Assembly (NCBI RefSeq): GCF_013410405.1
Contig: NZ_JACCFK010000002.1
Span: 310,001 to 374,000, forward strand
DNA length: 64,000 nucleotides
Source of the DNA: Amycolatopsis endophytica
Lineage (GTDB): Bacteria > Actinomycetota > Actinomycetes > Mycobacteriales > Pseudonocardiaceae
Direction of reading: 5' to 3'
The notes beneath the pieces are model-generated. The model ran no database searches, was not told the origin of the DNA, and saw only the letters and a program-made list of their open reading frames with translations. Both the position numbers and the translations under genes were made by a program. Below are positions 26,679 through 35,405 of this stretch, one piece after another (the first letter of the stretch is position 1; each line of letters starts with the position of its first letter).

Positions 26679-26715
26679 CCGTTCCAGGCGGACACCGTTC
26701 TCGTCCCCACATGGA

Positions 26716-26759
26716 CGACAGATGTCGCCTGGGCGCTGTTCAGCGTCCGTCATCTGTCG
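26716..26759. promoter_or_regulatory. nested inverted repeat upstream of pucR-like gene
   Basis: Outer 9-base arms CGACAGATG (26716-26724) and CATCTGTCG (26751-26759) enclose an inner dyad CGCTG-TT-CAGCG (26734-26745). It lies between the ACT stop and the PucR-type regulator start (67 bases before it). It could be the operator of that regulator or the ACT gene's terminator; the inner and outer dyads are nearly concentric. Confidence 0.5.
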
Positions 26760-26825
26760 CTCGCCACCTGGCGTGACGTGGGTGCATAGTTTGCCGAACG
26801 GCCGGCTCATGGAGGAGCGCGCACG

Positions 26826-28112
26826 ATGGTTGACGACCTGCAGGACATCGTCGACGACCTGGCCGAACGGCTGCGGCGTTCCGTGGCGATCGACGATCCG
26901 CGGCTTCGGCTGCTCGCCGCGAGCCGCCACTTCGACGACGAGGACGCCACGCGCGTCGCGTCGGTACTCAACCGTTCGATCGATCCCCGGCTCTGCGAGG
27001 AGATCCTCGCGCAGGGCATCGCGCGGTGGACGGCCCCCGGCCGCGTTGTCGTGCCGCTGGCGGGCGCCAGCCGGCGGATCTGCGTCCCGATCCGCTGCAA
27101 CGGGTTACTGCTGGGCTACCTGTGGCTCATCGACTCCGGACCCACCCGCCCCCAGCACGAAGACGTGGCACGGGAGGCCGCCGAGCGAGCCGGCGCGGTC
27201 CTCTACCGGGCACTCCTGGTGCACGAACGCGCCCGTGCCCGGCACGAGGCGATCCTGTGGGAGCTCGTCGCCACCGATCACGCCGTCCGTTCCCAAGCGG
27301 TGGACGACCTGCGAGCCGAGCAGTTGTTCCCGGACACCGCCCTGTGTTTGCAGGTGCTGGGCATCCAGCACCAGAACCCTGATCGTCTTGCCGCCCCGCA
27401 GGCCGTCGCGCTGGAAGCCGCGGTCGAAGACACCCAGAGCTGGATGTCCCACGGCCAGGGCGGCGCGGTCGTTCGGGGTCACGCCCTGATGGCCGCCGAC
27501 AAGTCCCGCATGTGGCTGCTGCTCGCCGTGCCTGAGCCCCTGTCCCACCGTGAGCTGGACGCGGTCCATGCCCGGTTGACGACGCGATTCGAGCAGCTTC
27601 TCCGGCGCGGGGGGCAGATCGTGCTGGGCATCGGTGGCGTCGTCCACCGGATCGAAGACGTCATCGACTCCTACCGGGAAGCCTTCCTCGCGGTCCGCGC
27701 GGCGCAGCTCGTACCGTCCATCGGGCCGCTCGCCCGCTGGGGCGAACTCGGCCCGTACGAGCTGCTGCTCAAGATGCCCGCCGACGACTTGTTCGCCGCG
27801 GCCCAGGTGCCCGCGCTCGTCGCGTTGCACAGGGCGGACGGGAATCGTGGGCTCGTCGCCACACTGGAAACGTTCCTGGACAGCGCGGGCGACGCCGCCC
27901 GGACCGCGCGCCGCCTCGAAGTGCACCGGGCCACCCTGTACCACCGGCTCAAACGGATCGAGCAGCTCACGGGCTGCGAGCTCAGTCGCGGCGAGGACCG
28001 GCTGACCCTGCACCTCGGACTGAAACTGCAGGCGCTGGCTGCCGCGTACCGAAACGAGACGGCGTCGCTCGCGGTCGAGGAGAAACCGGCCCCAATGCGG
28101 TCGGTGTCCTGA
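26826..28112 (+). CDS. PucR/CdaR-family transcriptional regulator
   Basis: 428 residues. The N-terminal 150 (MVDDLQDIVDDLAERLRRSV...) form a GAF-like sensor: RICVPIRCNGLLLGYLWLID. The middle is a degenerate GGDEF-like CdaR domain. The C-terminal helix-turn-helix of the PucR type reads ETFLDSAGDAARTARRLEVH then RATLYHRLKRIEQLTG. A GGAGGAG ribosome site precedes the ATG. Such regulators activate adjacent catabolic genes in response to their substrate, here the cupin-amidohydrolase-oxidase genes immediately downstream on the same strand. Confidence 0.85.
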   Translation: MVDDLQDIVDDLAERLRRSVAIDDPRLRLLAASRHFDDEDATRVASVLNRSIDPRLCEEILAQGIARWTAPGRVVVPLAGASRRICVPIRCNGLLLGYLWLIDSGPTRPQHEDVAREAAERAGAVLYRALLVHERARARHEAILWELVATDHAVRSQAVDDLRAEQLFPDTALCLQVLGIQHQNPDRLAAPQAVALEAAVEDTQSWMSHGQGGAVVRGHALMAADKSRMWLLLAVPEPLSHRELDAVHARLTTRFEQLLRRGGQIVLGIGGVVHRIEDVIDSYREAFLAVRAAQLVPSIGPLARWGELGPYELLLKMPADDLFAAAQVPALVALHRADGNRGLVATLETFLDSAGDAARTARRLEVHRATLYHRLKRIEQLTGCELSRGEDRLTLHLGLKLQALAAAYRNETASLAVEEKPAPMRSVS

Positions 28113-28178
28113 CCCACGCGTCATACGACAATACGGAATTGGCCCCGAGAGGCGGTCACGGAATCTCCAGGAGGGAAT

Positions 28179-28721
28179 ATGCTACGCAGGGTCGTTACCG
28201 GCACGGACAGCGAGGGCGCGGCGTTCTTCGCTGACGATTCGACTCTCACGGCGCGCTCGGCGTCCGCGCTGCCGGGTGTCGAAATGCATTACATCTGGGG
28301 CGCCGATCAGCGGCGCCTGCCCTCGGATGGCTCGGAGCCTTCCTGGCACAGCCATTTCCCGCCGGAAAGCGGGCTGCGCTTCGTTCTCCTCACCCTGCAG
28401 CCGGGCCAGGCCGCGGCGCCCGTCGACTCCCCGACCGAGGCCCAGCTGAACGAACTCCAGGAGTCCTTTCCTGGCTTGCTGGGCACTATCGAACCGGACA
28501 CCGAGGGCATGCACACTTCCGCGACGGTCGATTTCGCCGTGGTGCTGTCCGGACCGATCACGCTGGAACTGAGTGACACCCTCGCCAAGGAACTCCAGGC
28601 CGGCGACGTGGTCGTCCAAGCCGGAAACGTCCATCGATGGGTGAACCGTGGAAGTGAACCCGCCGTGGTTGCTGCCGTCGTTGTCGGCGCCACCTACGAA
28701 GGAGGCACCGCGCCAAGCTGA
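28179..28721 (+). CDS. cupin-domain protein
   Basis: 180 residues with one cupin barrel in the C-terminal half: MHTSATVDFAVVLSGPITLELSD (motif 1, in part) and LQAGDVVVQAGNVHRWVNRG (motif 2 with Pro/Gly pattern and His). CAGGAGGGAA precedes the ATG. Third-codon use is visibly less GC-biased than in flanking housekeeping genes. It lies between the PucR-type regulator and the amidohydrolase, so it is probably an accessory binding or isomerase-type protein of the same catabolic unit. Confidence 0.75.
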   Translation: MLRRVVTGTDSEGAAFFADDSTLTARSASALPGVEMHYIWGADQRRLPSDGSEPSWHSHFPPESGLRFVLLTLQPGQAAAPVDSPTEAQLNELQESFPGLLGTIEPDTEGMHTSATVDFAVVLSGPITLELSDTLAKELQAGDVVVQAGNVHRWVNRGSEPAVVAAVVVGATYEGGTAPS

Positions 28722-28777
28722 TCCCGTTTCCGGCGGGTTGCTTCCGATCCAGGACGTCGAAGGAGATCACGGACATC

Positions 28778-30001
28778 ATGTGGCTGACAGGCGCGACCGT
28801 CATTGACGGTACTGGCGGAGATCCGGTCGATTCCCGCACCATTCAGGTGGACGACGGCCGGATCACGGCAGTGGCCGGGAATCCGTCGGCGAACGGGGAA
28901 ACCGTCGATTGCACCGGTCTGACGATCGTCCCTGGTCTGATTGATGCGCACGTCCATCTGGGCCTGTCCAGTCACATCGATGACGCCGTGGCCTACCGGA
29001 TTTCGGTCGCGGAGCAGGCGGCCGACATGTTCGAGAACTGCCGGCGGACACGTGATGCCGGATTCACCACGGTACGCGACACCGGCGGGATCGACGGCGG
29101 CCTGGCCGGTGTGGTGGCCAGCGGCAAGGTGCCGGGTCCTCGTATTCTCCAGTGCGGTCCAGTCCTCTGTCAGACGGCCGGGCATGGGTACCACGGTGCC
29201 GACTGGGAACCGACGGCGTGGTGGCATCAACACGAGATTCTCGGGTTGAGGTCCACCTCCCTGCCCGGCGACGGGCCGGACGAGGTGCGCAAGAACGCGC
29301 GAGAAGCGTTCGGGCGAGGAGCCGACTTCTTGAAGCTGTGCGTCACGGGCGGCGTCGTGTCGCGCCACGACAACCTCAGCGACACGCAGTTCACCGTCGA
29401 GGAGATTGCCGCCGCGGTTTCGGAGGCGAGTGCACGCGGGACCTACGTCACCGTCCACGCCCACAACAATGCCGGCATCCGGAACGCGGTGGCGGCCGGC
29501 GTTCGGTGCATCGAGCACGGTTCGCTTGTCGACGACGACACCGCGGATCTCCTCGCCAGGCACGACATTGCTCTCGTGCCCACGCTGTCCGTCGTGCACA
29601 TACTTGCTCGGGACACCACCCGAGCCGGGCTGCCCGAGTCGATGCGGGACAGAATCGGCCGGATGTACGACGAGATGGTCAAGGCGATTCACGCCGCGCG
29701 CCGGGCCGGTGTCCGAGTGGGGCTCGGGACCGATTTGATCGGTCCCGGCCAAGACCGGCGTGGACTGGAACTCATGCTGCGCTCCGAGGTGGAGACACCC
29801 GCGGCCGCGCTCGAGGCGGCGACGAGAATCAACGCGGACATTCTTGGCATCGGCGACGAAGTGGGGACGATTGAACCGGGAAAGCGCGCCGATCTCGTCG
29901 CCTTCGCCGGCAATCCGCTGGAAGACCCCCGGTTGTTCGAAGATCCCGATGCCGTGGTGCTGGTCGTTCAGGAGGGGCGCATCGTGAAGGACCTCCGCTG
30001 A
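28778..30001 (+). CDS. metal-dependent amidohydrolase
   Basis: 407 residues of the imidazolonepropionase/prolidase-like amidohydrolase superfamily with a complete metal centre: H58 and H60 in LIDAHVH, bridging K186 in FLKLC, H227/H229 in VHAHN, H247 in EHGS and D319 in GLGTD. The ends (MWLTGATVIDGTG and PGKRADLVAF...) form the usual beta-sandwich. It hydrolyses a C-N bond in a cyclic or amide substrate. AAGGAG precedes the ATG. Substrate unknown, but the neighbours suggest a dedicated degradation pathway. Confidence 0.87.
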   Translation: MWLTGATVIDGTGGDPVDSRTIQVDDGRITAVAGNPSANGETVDCTGLTIVPGLIDAHVHLGLSSHIDDAVAYRISVAEQAADMFENCRRTRDAGFTTVRDTGGIDGGLAGVVASGKVPGPRILQCGPVLCQTAGHGYHGADWEPTAWWHQHEILGLRSTSLPGDGPDEVRKNAREAFGRGADFLKLCVTGGVVSRHDNLSDTQFTVEEIAAAVSEASARGTYVTVHAHNNAGIRNAVAAGVRCIEHGSLVDDDTADLLARHDIALVPTLSVVHILARDTTRAGLPESMRDRIGRMYDEMVKAIHAARRAGVRVGLGTDLIGPGQDRRGLELMLRSEVETPAAALEAATRINADILGIGDEVGTIEPGKRADLVAFAGNPLEDPRLFEDPDAVVLVVQEGRIVKDLR

Positions 30002-30072
30002 CTCAGCCGAAACCGCGTCGAGTACGTAGTGATCGTGCGGATCGGCGGACGCCCGGTCCCGAAGGAGTGGTG

Positions 30073-31577
30073 ATGACCGCTGCCCCGGCCCCGGGCTCCT
30101 GGCCGAGCTGGGACTCCCCGGCAAGCACATCCTGCGGGACCCGGACGTCATGGTTTCGCTCGCGCGCGACGAAGCCGAGTGGGCGCCCGCCGGGACCCCG
30201 CTGGCCGTGGTGCGTGCGACGAGCCCGGCCGAGGTGCGGTCAGTCGTCGCGGCCTGCTATCGGCACCGGGTGCCGGTCGTGGCACGTGGCGCGGGGACCG
30301 GCCTGTCCGGCGGGGCGAACGCCGTCGACGGCCGCATCGTGCTTGCGCTGGACCGGATGGACCGGGTGGTGGAGATCGATCCGCTCGAGCGGATCGCCGT
30401 GGTCGAGCCCGGCGTGCTCAAAGACGACCTGCGCGCGGCGGCGGCGAAGCAGGGACTCTGGTATCCGCCGGACCCGGCGAGCGCGCCGTGGTCCACGATC
30501 GGTGGCAATGTCGCGACCAACGCGGGCGGGTTGTGCTGCGTCAAGTACGGCGTGACCCGGGACTACGTGCTCGGCCTGCAGATGGTCACCGGCACCGGCG
30601 AGCTCGTCCGGCTCGGCCGACGCACCGCCAAGGGCGTGGCCGGCTATGACCTGACCGGGCTGGTCATCGGCTCCGAGGGCACCCTCGGGATCGTCACCGA
30701 GGTGACCGTGCGGCTGCGGGCGCTGCCCCCGCCCGCGATCACGGTGGCCGGGTACTTCTCCTCGGTCGTCGACGCCGGGCGAGCCGTGGCGGCGAGCGCC
30801 GCGGCCGGGCTCACCCCGGCCGCGCTCGAACTCGTCGACAGACACTGCCTCGCGGCCGTCGACGACTGGAAGAACATGGGGCTCTCGATCGAGGCCGACG
30901 TGGTGCTGCTGGCCAGGTTCGACGAGCCCGGCACGGCGGGCGATGCCGCGGCCGAACGCATGGTCGCCTGCTTCGAGGGCGCCGGTGCGACCTACGCCGT
31001 CCGGTCCACGGACGAGGAGGAGGCCGAGGCGCTGTTCGCCGCGCGGCGGCTCGCCTACCCGGCGCTGGAGCGCCTGGGCGCCGTGCTCACCGAGGACGTC
31101 TGCGTACCGACGGCGCAAGTTCCGGAGATGCTGGCGCGTATCGAGCGGAGCGCCCGCAAGCACGCGATCACCATCGCCAACATCGCGCACGCCGGCGATG
31201 GCAACCTGCACCCGCTGCTGATCACCGACCACGGCGACGACGACGCCCGCCGGCGCGCCCAGTCCGCCTTCGACGACATCGTGGCTGACGCCCTCGCGCT
31301 CGGCGGCACCGTGACCGGCGAGCACGGCGTGGGACTGCTCAAGAAACCAGGGCTGCGGGCAGAACTCAGCTCCGCCGTGCTGGACCTGCATCGCGGCGTC
31401 AAGCGCGCGCTCGATCCCCGGGGAATCCTCAATCCCGGCAAGGTCATCCGAGCCGGCCCACTCGACCGCGCCGCGGTGATCGCCCGCTCCACGAGCCGTG
31501 ATGCGGGACGGGGCGACGCTGCCCCAGCGGGTTCGGTGAACGTGCGAGCCCCCTGGCGGAGACGGCGAGGTTGGTGA
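30073..31577 (+). pseudogene. FAD-linked oxidase (GlcD/D-lactate dehydrogenase type), 5' frameshift
   Basis: ATG 30073 with AAGGAG upstream opens MTAAPAPG in frame 1, but the conserved body continues in frame 0 from about 30093 (LLAELGLPGKHILRDPDV), so one base is missing in the GC run near 30084-30095. Frame 0 has no start except the internal ATG 30150, which would drop about 25 residues. The body is a normal FAD-binding oxidase: GAGTGLSGGANAVDG, PGTLKxDL-like segment, GSEGTLGIVTE, and HAGDGNLHP with the metal-site histidines, ending RGILNPGKVI. A further 40-residue tail overlaps the convergent EamA gene. It would oxidise a 2-hydroxy acid. Confidence 0.7.
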
Positions 31578-32442
31578 CGACGATGAGCGTGATGCCTATC
31601 CACTCGTTGAGCTGCAGCGCCTGCTCGAGCAGGAGCCATCCGGCCACGGCGGCCCAGACGGGGTTGATGCTGGTGAAGGTGCCGAACACCCGCGCCGGTA
31701 CCCGGCGCAGGGCGAGCAGGTCGACCACGTAGGGCACGATCGAGGACAGCACCCCGCAGGCGGCGGCCAGGCCAAGGGCCGTGCCGGCCGGAGGGCGCAG
31801 GAAGAACCACACCACGGCGATGGGGGTCCAGGCGACGGCCGTGACGACGCTGGCGACGGCGGTGCCCTGGATGCCGGGCAGGCGTTGCCCGAGGGTGCGG
31901 TTCAACAGGATGTAGCAGGCCCAGGCGGTGGCCGCGACCAGCGCCAGAGCGACGCCCACGACATCGGTGGCCGGGCCCGGGTTGGTCAGCACCACGACGC
32001 CGACGCCGGCCGAACCGGCGCAGGCGAAGTCGAACGCGCGGCGCGAGCTGCCGATGGCCACGGCCAGCGGGCCGAGGAACTCGAGGGTGACGGCGAGCCC
32101 GAGCCCGATGCGGTCGATCGCGAGGTAGAGGCTGAGGTTCATCACGCTGAACACAGCGGTCAGGCCGAGGATGGGCCACCAGTCCTTGCCGAGCCCGCGG
32201 AACCGGGGCCGCACGATCGGTGCCAGGACGAGTGCGGTGACGAACTGGCGGACCGCGACGACGCCGACCGGGCCGATGGCGGGGAAGGCGGTGGCGCCGA
32301 CGGCGGCGCCGGTCTGGTTGGCAGCCGAGCTCGCGAGCATCATGGCGACGCCCGCGCCTCGCTGGCGCGCGGTCGCCGTGGTGGCGGACAGCCCGACGGC
32401 AGATCCGGTCCTGTTGCGTCCAGGGGTTTCCACGGTCGCCAT
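31444..32442 (-). CDS. EamA/RhtA-type exporter
   Basis: A 332-residue, ten-helix drug/metabolite transporter with two EamA repeats: the first has LGLTAVFSVMNLSLYLAIDRI, the second has TSINPVWAAVAGWLLLEQALQLNEWIG (cut here). It resembles RhtA, which exports threonine/homoserine. The last 45 residues after VTNLAVSARGLA are Arg/Pro-rich and overlap the convergent oxidase tail by 134 bases, so the natural C-terminus may be shorter in related proteins. Divergent from the LysR gene. Confidence 0.82.
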   Translation of the reverse strand: MATVETPGRNRTGSAVGLSATTATARQRGAGVAMMLASSAANQTGAAVGATAFPAIGPVGVVAVRQFVTALVLAPIVRPRFRGLGKDWWPILGLTAVFSVMNLSLYLAIDRIGLGLAVTLEFLGPLAVAIGSSRRAFDFACAGSAGVGVVVLTNPGPATDVVGVALALVAATAWACYILLNRTLGQRLPGIQGTAVASVVTAVAWTPIAVVWFFLRPPAGTALGLAAACGVLSSIVPYVVDLLALRRVPARVFGTFTSINPVWAAVAGWLLLEQALQLNEWIGITLIVVTNLAVSARGLARSPNPLGQRRPVPHHGSWSGRSPRRGRVGRLG

Positions 32443-32491
32443 ACCGGCACCGTATGGGCCGCTCGACGGATGATCCAGTGCAAGTTTTGAG

Positions 32492-32506
32492 CAAGCTATA
32501 CGCTTG
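32492..32506. promoter_or_regulatory. CAAGC-TATAC-GCTTG dyad, probable LysR site
   Basis: Perfect 5-base arms around TATAC, in the 68-base gap between the divergent EamA and LysR genes, ending 4 bases before the LysR ATG. The length and T-rich centre fit the LysR T-N11-A type. A further CAAG at 32481 is in register upstream. Confidence 0.45.
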
Positions 32507-32510
32507 GGTC

Positions 32511-33371
32511 ATGGAGTGGAACCTGCGTGAGCTGCGGTTCTTCGTGGCAGCGGCCGAAGCCGGATCGTTCACCAGCGCCGCGGCCGAGTTGTATGTTTCC
32601 CAGGCTGCGGTCTCCCGCACGATCGCGGGCCTGGAGGCCGCCGCCGGCGAGAAGCTGCTTCGCCGCGTTCCGCGCGGGTGCGAGCTGACCAGCACCGGGC
32701 AGCAGGTGTTGCCGCATGCCCGCCGAGTGCTGGCCGAAGCCGAACGATTCACCGAGTTCCTGCGCTCTCGTCATGGCGTGTTGCGGCTGGGCTACGCCTG
32801 GGCGGCGATCGGGCGGCACACCGCACGGCTGCAACGGACGTGGTCGCAGCGGCATCAGGCGACCGCACTGGAGCTGATCCGGCACAACTCCCCCACCGCC
32901 GGCCTGAGCGAAGGTCTGTGCGACGTGGCGGTGGTGCGGCGGGCAGTCGATGACCGGCGCTTCGACTCCGTCGTCGTCGGTCTGGAACGCCGGCTGGTGG
33001 CGTTCGCGTCGGACGATCCGCAGTGGGCGCGCAGGCGTCAGGTGCGCATGGCCGAGATCGCCGAACGGACGGTGATCATCGACCAGCGGGTCGGGACGAC
33101 GAGTGGCGAGCTGTGGCACGGAGCCGACCGCACGCCCCAGTTCGTGGAGTCCACCGATGTGGACAGCTGGCTGGATGCCATCGTCGCCGGCCGTGGTGTC
33201 GGAACGACCGCGGAGGCCACCGCGTATCACCACCCGCGACCCGGGGTCAGCTACCGGCCGATCAAGGACGGTCCCCGCATCCCGGTAACGCTGGCGTGGT
33301 GGCGCGACGAGCGGCCCCACGGCCTCAGCGACCTCGTCGACGCCATCACCGAGCTTTACGCAACCGCCTAG
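32511..33371 (+). CDS. LysR-family transcriptional regulator
   Basis: 286 residues from ATG 32511: the winged HTH begins MEWNLRELRFFVAAAEAGSF, with AAAELYVSQAAVSRTIAGLE as recognition region, then a periplasmic-binding-like effector domain to the end. The longer start at 32454 runs through the dyad and was rejected. Divergent from the EamA exporter, which it probably controls in response to the exported compound. Confidence 0.9.
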   Translation: MEWNLRELRFFVAAAEAGSFTSAAAELYVSQAAVSRTIAGLEAAAGEKLLRRVPRGCELTSTGQQVLPHARRVLAEAERFTEFLRSRHGVLRLGYAWAAIGRHTARLQRTWSQRHQATALELIRHNSPTAGLSEGLCDVAVVRRAVDDRRFDSVVVGLERRLVAFASDDPQWARRRQVRMAEIAERTVIIDQRVGTTSGELWHGADRTPQFVESTDVDSWLDAIVAGRGVGTTAEATAYHHPRPGVSYRPIKDGPRIPVTLAWWRDERPHGLSDLVDAITELYATA

Positions 33372-33475
33372 TCTTTCCGCGTCTGCAGTGCGCTACGGCT
33401 CGGCCTGCTCACCCTGGAAAACCGGACCCTCGCCCGCCACACCTCATCTCGTGACCGGAACACCGGCGCCGCACA

Positions 33476-34816
33476 CTAGCCCACCAGACGCGTCGCGAAG
33501 GGCATGATGTCGCCGTAGCGCACGCGGGTCACCCGGACGACCATCCCGGACTGCGGTGCCTCGATCATCATCCCGTTGCCCAGGTACAGCGCGACGTGGT
33601 GGATGCCGCTGCGGCCCCAGAACAGCATGTCGCCGCGGCGCATCTGCGCCAGTGGCACCCGGCGGCCGGAGGTGTACTGGTAGCCGCTGTAGTGCGGCAG
33701 CGACTTGACCCCGGCGAAGGCGTAGATCATCAGCCCGGAGCAGTCGAACCCGATCTTGCGGTAGTCGCCGTAGGAGTCGGCGACCCCGCCGTCGCGGATG
33801 CCGCGCGTCGGACCGGAGGCGTTGCCGCCGCCCCACGCGTAGGGCATCCCGAGCTGCGACATGGCCCGCGCGACCACCCGTTCGACGGTCGAGGACGACG
33901 ATCCCGACGTGGCGGGCGCGGACGGGCGGCTGTTCCCCCCGCCGCCGGACGACGACGAGTTCGACGACGCCAGCGCGGCCTGCTGCGCCTGCAGCTCGTC
34001 CTCACGCTGCTTCTGCGCGACCCAGTCCTCGTAGCGCTGCCGCTGGCCCTGCAGCCCGCTGACCCGCTGCTGCGCCTCGTACAGCTGCTGTTCGACGGTG
34101 GTCTTGTCCGCCTGGAGCTGTGCGGTCTGGGCGGCCTGGCTCTGCTGGGCCGAAACCGCGGCGGCCCGCGCGCCGTCCGCGGCCACCTTCGCCTGCGTGG
34201 CCTGGTCCTGCGCCTGCTGGGCCAGTTGCAGGGCCTGCCGCGCGGCGGCGTCCTTGTTGGACTTGTCGGTCTGCGCCTGCTGCATCATCTCCAGCGCGTT
34301 GAGCTGGCTGCCGCTGACGGCTTCGAGCAGCTGCGCTCGGGAGAGCAGGTCCTTCGGGCTGGTCGCGCCCAGGTAGGCCGACAGCGACCCCATGGTGCTG
34401 CCCTGCTGGTAGCTGCTGGAGATGAACTGGTCCAGGTTGGCGCGGGCGGTGTCGATCTGGGCCTGCGCGGCGTCGGCCTCGCGCGCGGCCGCGTCGGCGT
34501 CGCGCTGCGCCTGGTCGGCGGCGTCCTGCGCGGTCTGCAGGTCGACCAGCGCCTTGTTGGCCTCCTCCATCCGCAGTTCGACGGTGCTCTGCAGTTCGTC
34601 GAGGCGGGACTCGGCCTCGGCCAGCCGGTTGGTCAGCTGGCCGACCTCACCGGCCTTGGAGTCCGCGTCCTGACGGCTGGAGCTGATCTCGGAGTCACTC
34701 GGATTGGGCGGTGGCGGTGGCACGGCGGCGGCGGGCCCGGCGGCCAGCGACACCACGACGAGCGCCAGCGCGCCGATCACCGGCCACCGGCGGGCCTTCC
34801 ACCCCAGGTCACCCAC
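33476..34816 (-). CDS. NlpC/P60 peptidoglycan endopeptidase (RipA-like)
   Basis: 446 residues: signal peptide from GTG 34816 (ARRWPVIGALALVVVSLAAGPAAA), a long coiled coil at about 50-300 rich in Ala/Gln/Asp, a Ser/Gly linker, and a C-terminal NlpC/P60 domain with catalytic Cys in GFDCSGLM and His in GIHHVALY. It cleaves stem-peptide bonds during septum splitting and is autoinhibited by the coiled coil in RipA. Its place next to acn and moxR mirrors ripA (Rv1477) in M. tuberculosis. The longer start at 34861 gives no better signal peptide. Confidence 0.9.
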   Translation of the reverse strand: MGDLGWKARRWPVIGALALVVVSLAAGPAAAVPPPPPNPSDSEISSSRQDADSKAGEVGQLTNRLAEAESRLDELQSTVELRMEEANKALVDLQTAQDAADQAQRDADAAAREADAAQAQIDTARANLDQFISSSYQQGSTMGSLSAYLGATSPKDLLSRAQLLEAVSGSQLNALEMMQQAQTDKSNKDAAARQALQLAQQAQDQATQAKVAADGARAAAVSAQQSQAAQTAQLQADKTTVEQQLYEAQQRVSGLQGQRQRYEDWVAQKQREDELQAQQAALASSNSSSSGGGGNSRPSAPATSGSSSSTVERVVARAMSQLGMPYAWGGGNASGPTRGIRDGGVADSYGDYRKIGFDCSGLMIYAFAGVKSLPHYSGYQYTSGRRVPLAQMRRGDMLFWGRSGIHHVALYLGNGMMIEAPQSGMVVRVTRVRYGDIMPFATRLVG

Positions 34817-34889
34817 GCCGCTCGACTCCCTCCAGGCACACATCCCCACTGCATCGCGCACTGTGCCACCTGAGTCACTGCCTGACCAG

Positions 34890-34905
34890 GTGTCACACGC
34901 GACAC
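34890..34905. promoter_or_regulatory. GTGTC-N6-GACAC dyad, possible CRP/GlxR-type site
   Basis: Perfect 5-base arms with 6-base spacing, 74 bases before the ripA-like start. Spacing fits the TGTGA-N6-TCACA class but the arms match it only partly. In corynebacteria and mycobacteria, resuscitation and RipA-type genes are controlled by CRP/GlxR and MtrA, so this is worth listing with low confidence. Confidence 0.25.
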
Positions 34906-34964
34906 AGGGGCAACATTCACCCCAACCGGGGATCCGCGAGCCCCTTCCGCGCGTCTACCGGGGT

Positions 34965-35405
34965 ATGCGCGGACCCCGGATCGGCCCCGCCGTCGCGACG
35001 CTGGGCCTGGCTCTCGTCGTGCTCGGTACGTTCCTGCCCTGGTTCTCCTCGGGATCGGTGAGCCGGAGCAGCTACGCCGCGGCCGGGCTGGCCGACCGGC
35101 TGGCGCTGCTCGAAGATCCGGTCGCGGGCACCGCTCTGCGGGCCTGGATCGCGGTTCCGGCACTGACGGCGGTGTGCGTGGTGCTCTTCGTCTGTGGCCT
35201 GGCCCGCACGGCCGCAACGTTGACGGCACTTCTCGCGATTACCGGGGGAACCATCGCGCTGCTCGCCACCGTCCAAGCGGGCGAATCCTCCAGCGTGGTC
35301 GCCGTGTCCGCCAGCGGACCGGTGACCACCCTGTGCGGCTCCGCCCTCGCGCTGGCCGGCGCGCTCGGCACCTTCGTCACGGCGAGAGCAGGGAGGACAC
35401 GGTGA
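34965..35405 (+). CDS. four-helix membrane protein, unknown
   Basis: 146 residues with four predicted membrane helices: about 8-28, 58-80, 85-104 and 118-142, and a short outside loop with Arg/Leu-rich turns. The first helix ends FLPWFSSG, a feature of small Trp-containing actinobacterial membrane proteins. ATG 34965; its stop overlaps the next gene (GTGA). Divergent from the ripA-like gene and coupled to a second envelope protein, so a cell-surface role is plausible. Confidence 0.65.
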   Translation: MRGPRIGPAVATLGLALVVLGTFLPWFSSGSVSRSSYAAAGLADRLALLEDPVAGTALRAWIAVPALTAVCVVLFVCGLARTAATLTALLAITGGTIALLATVQAGESSSVVAVSASGPVTTLCGSALALAGALGTFVTARAGRTR

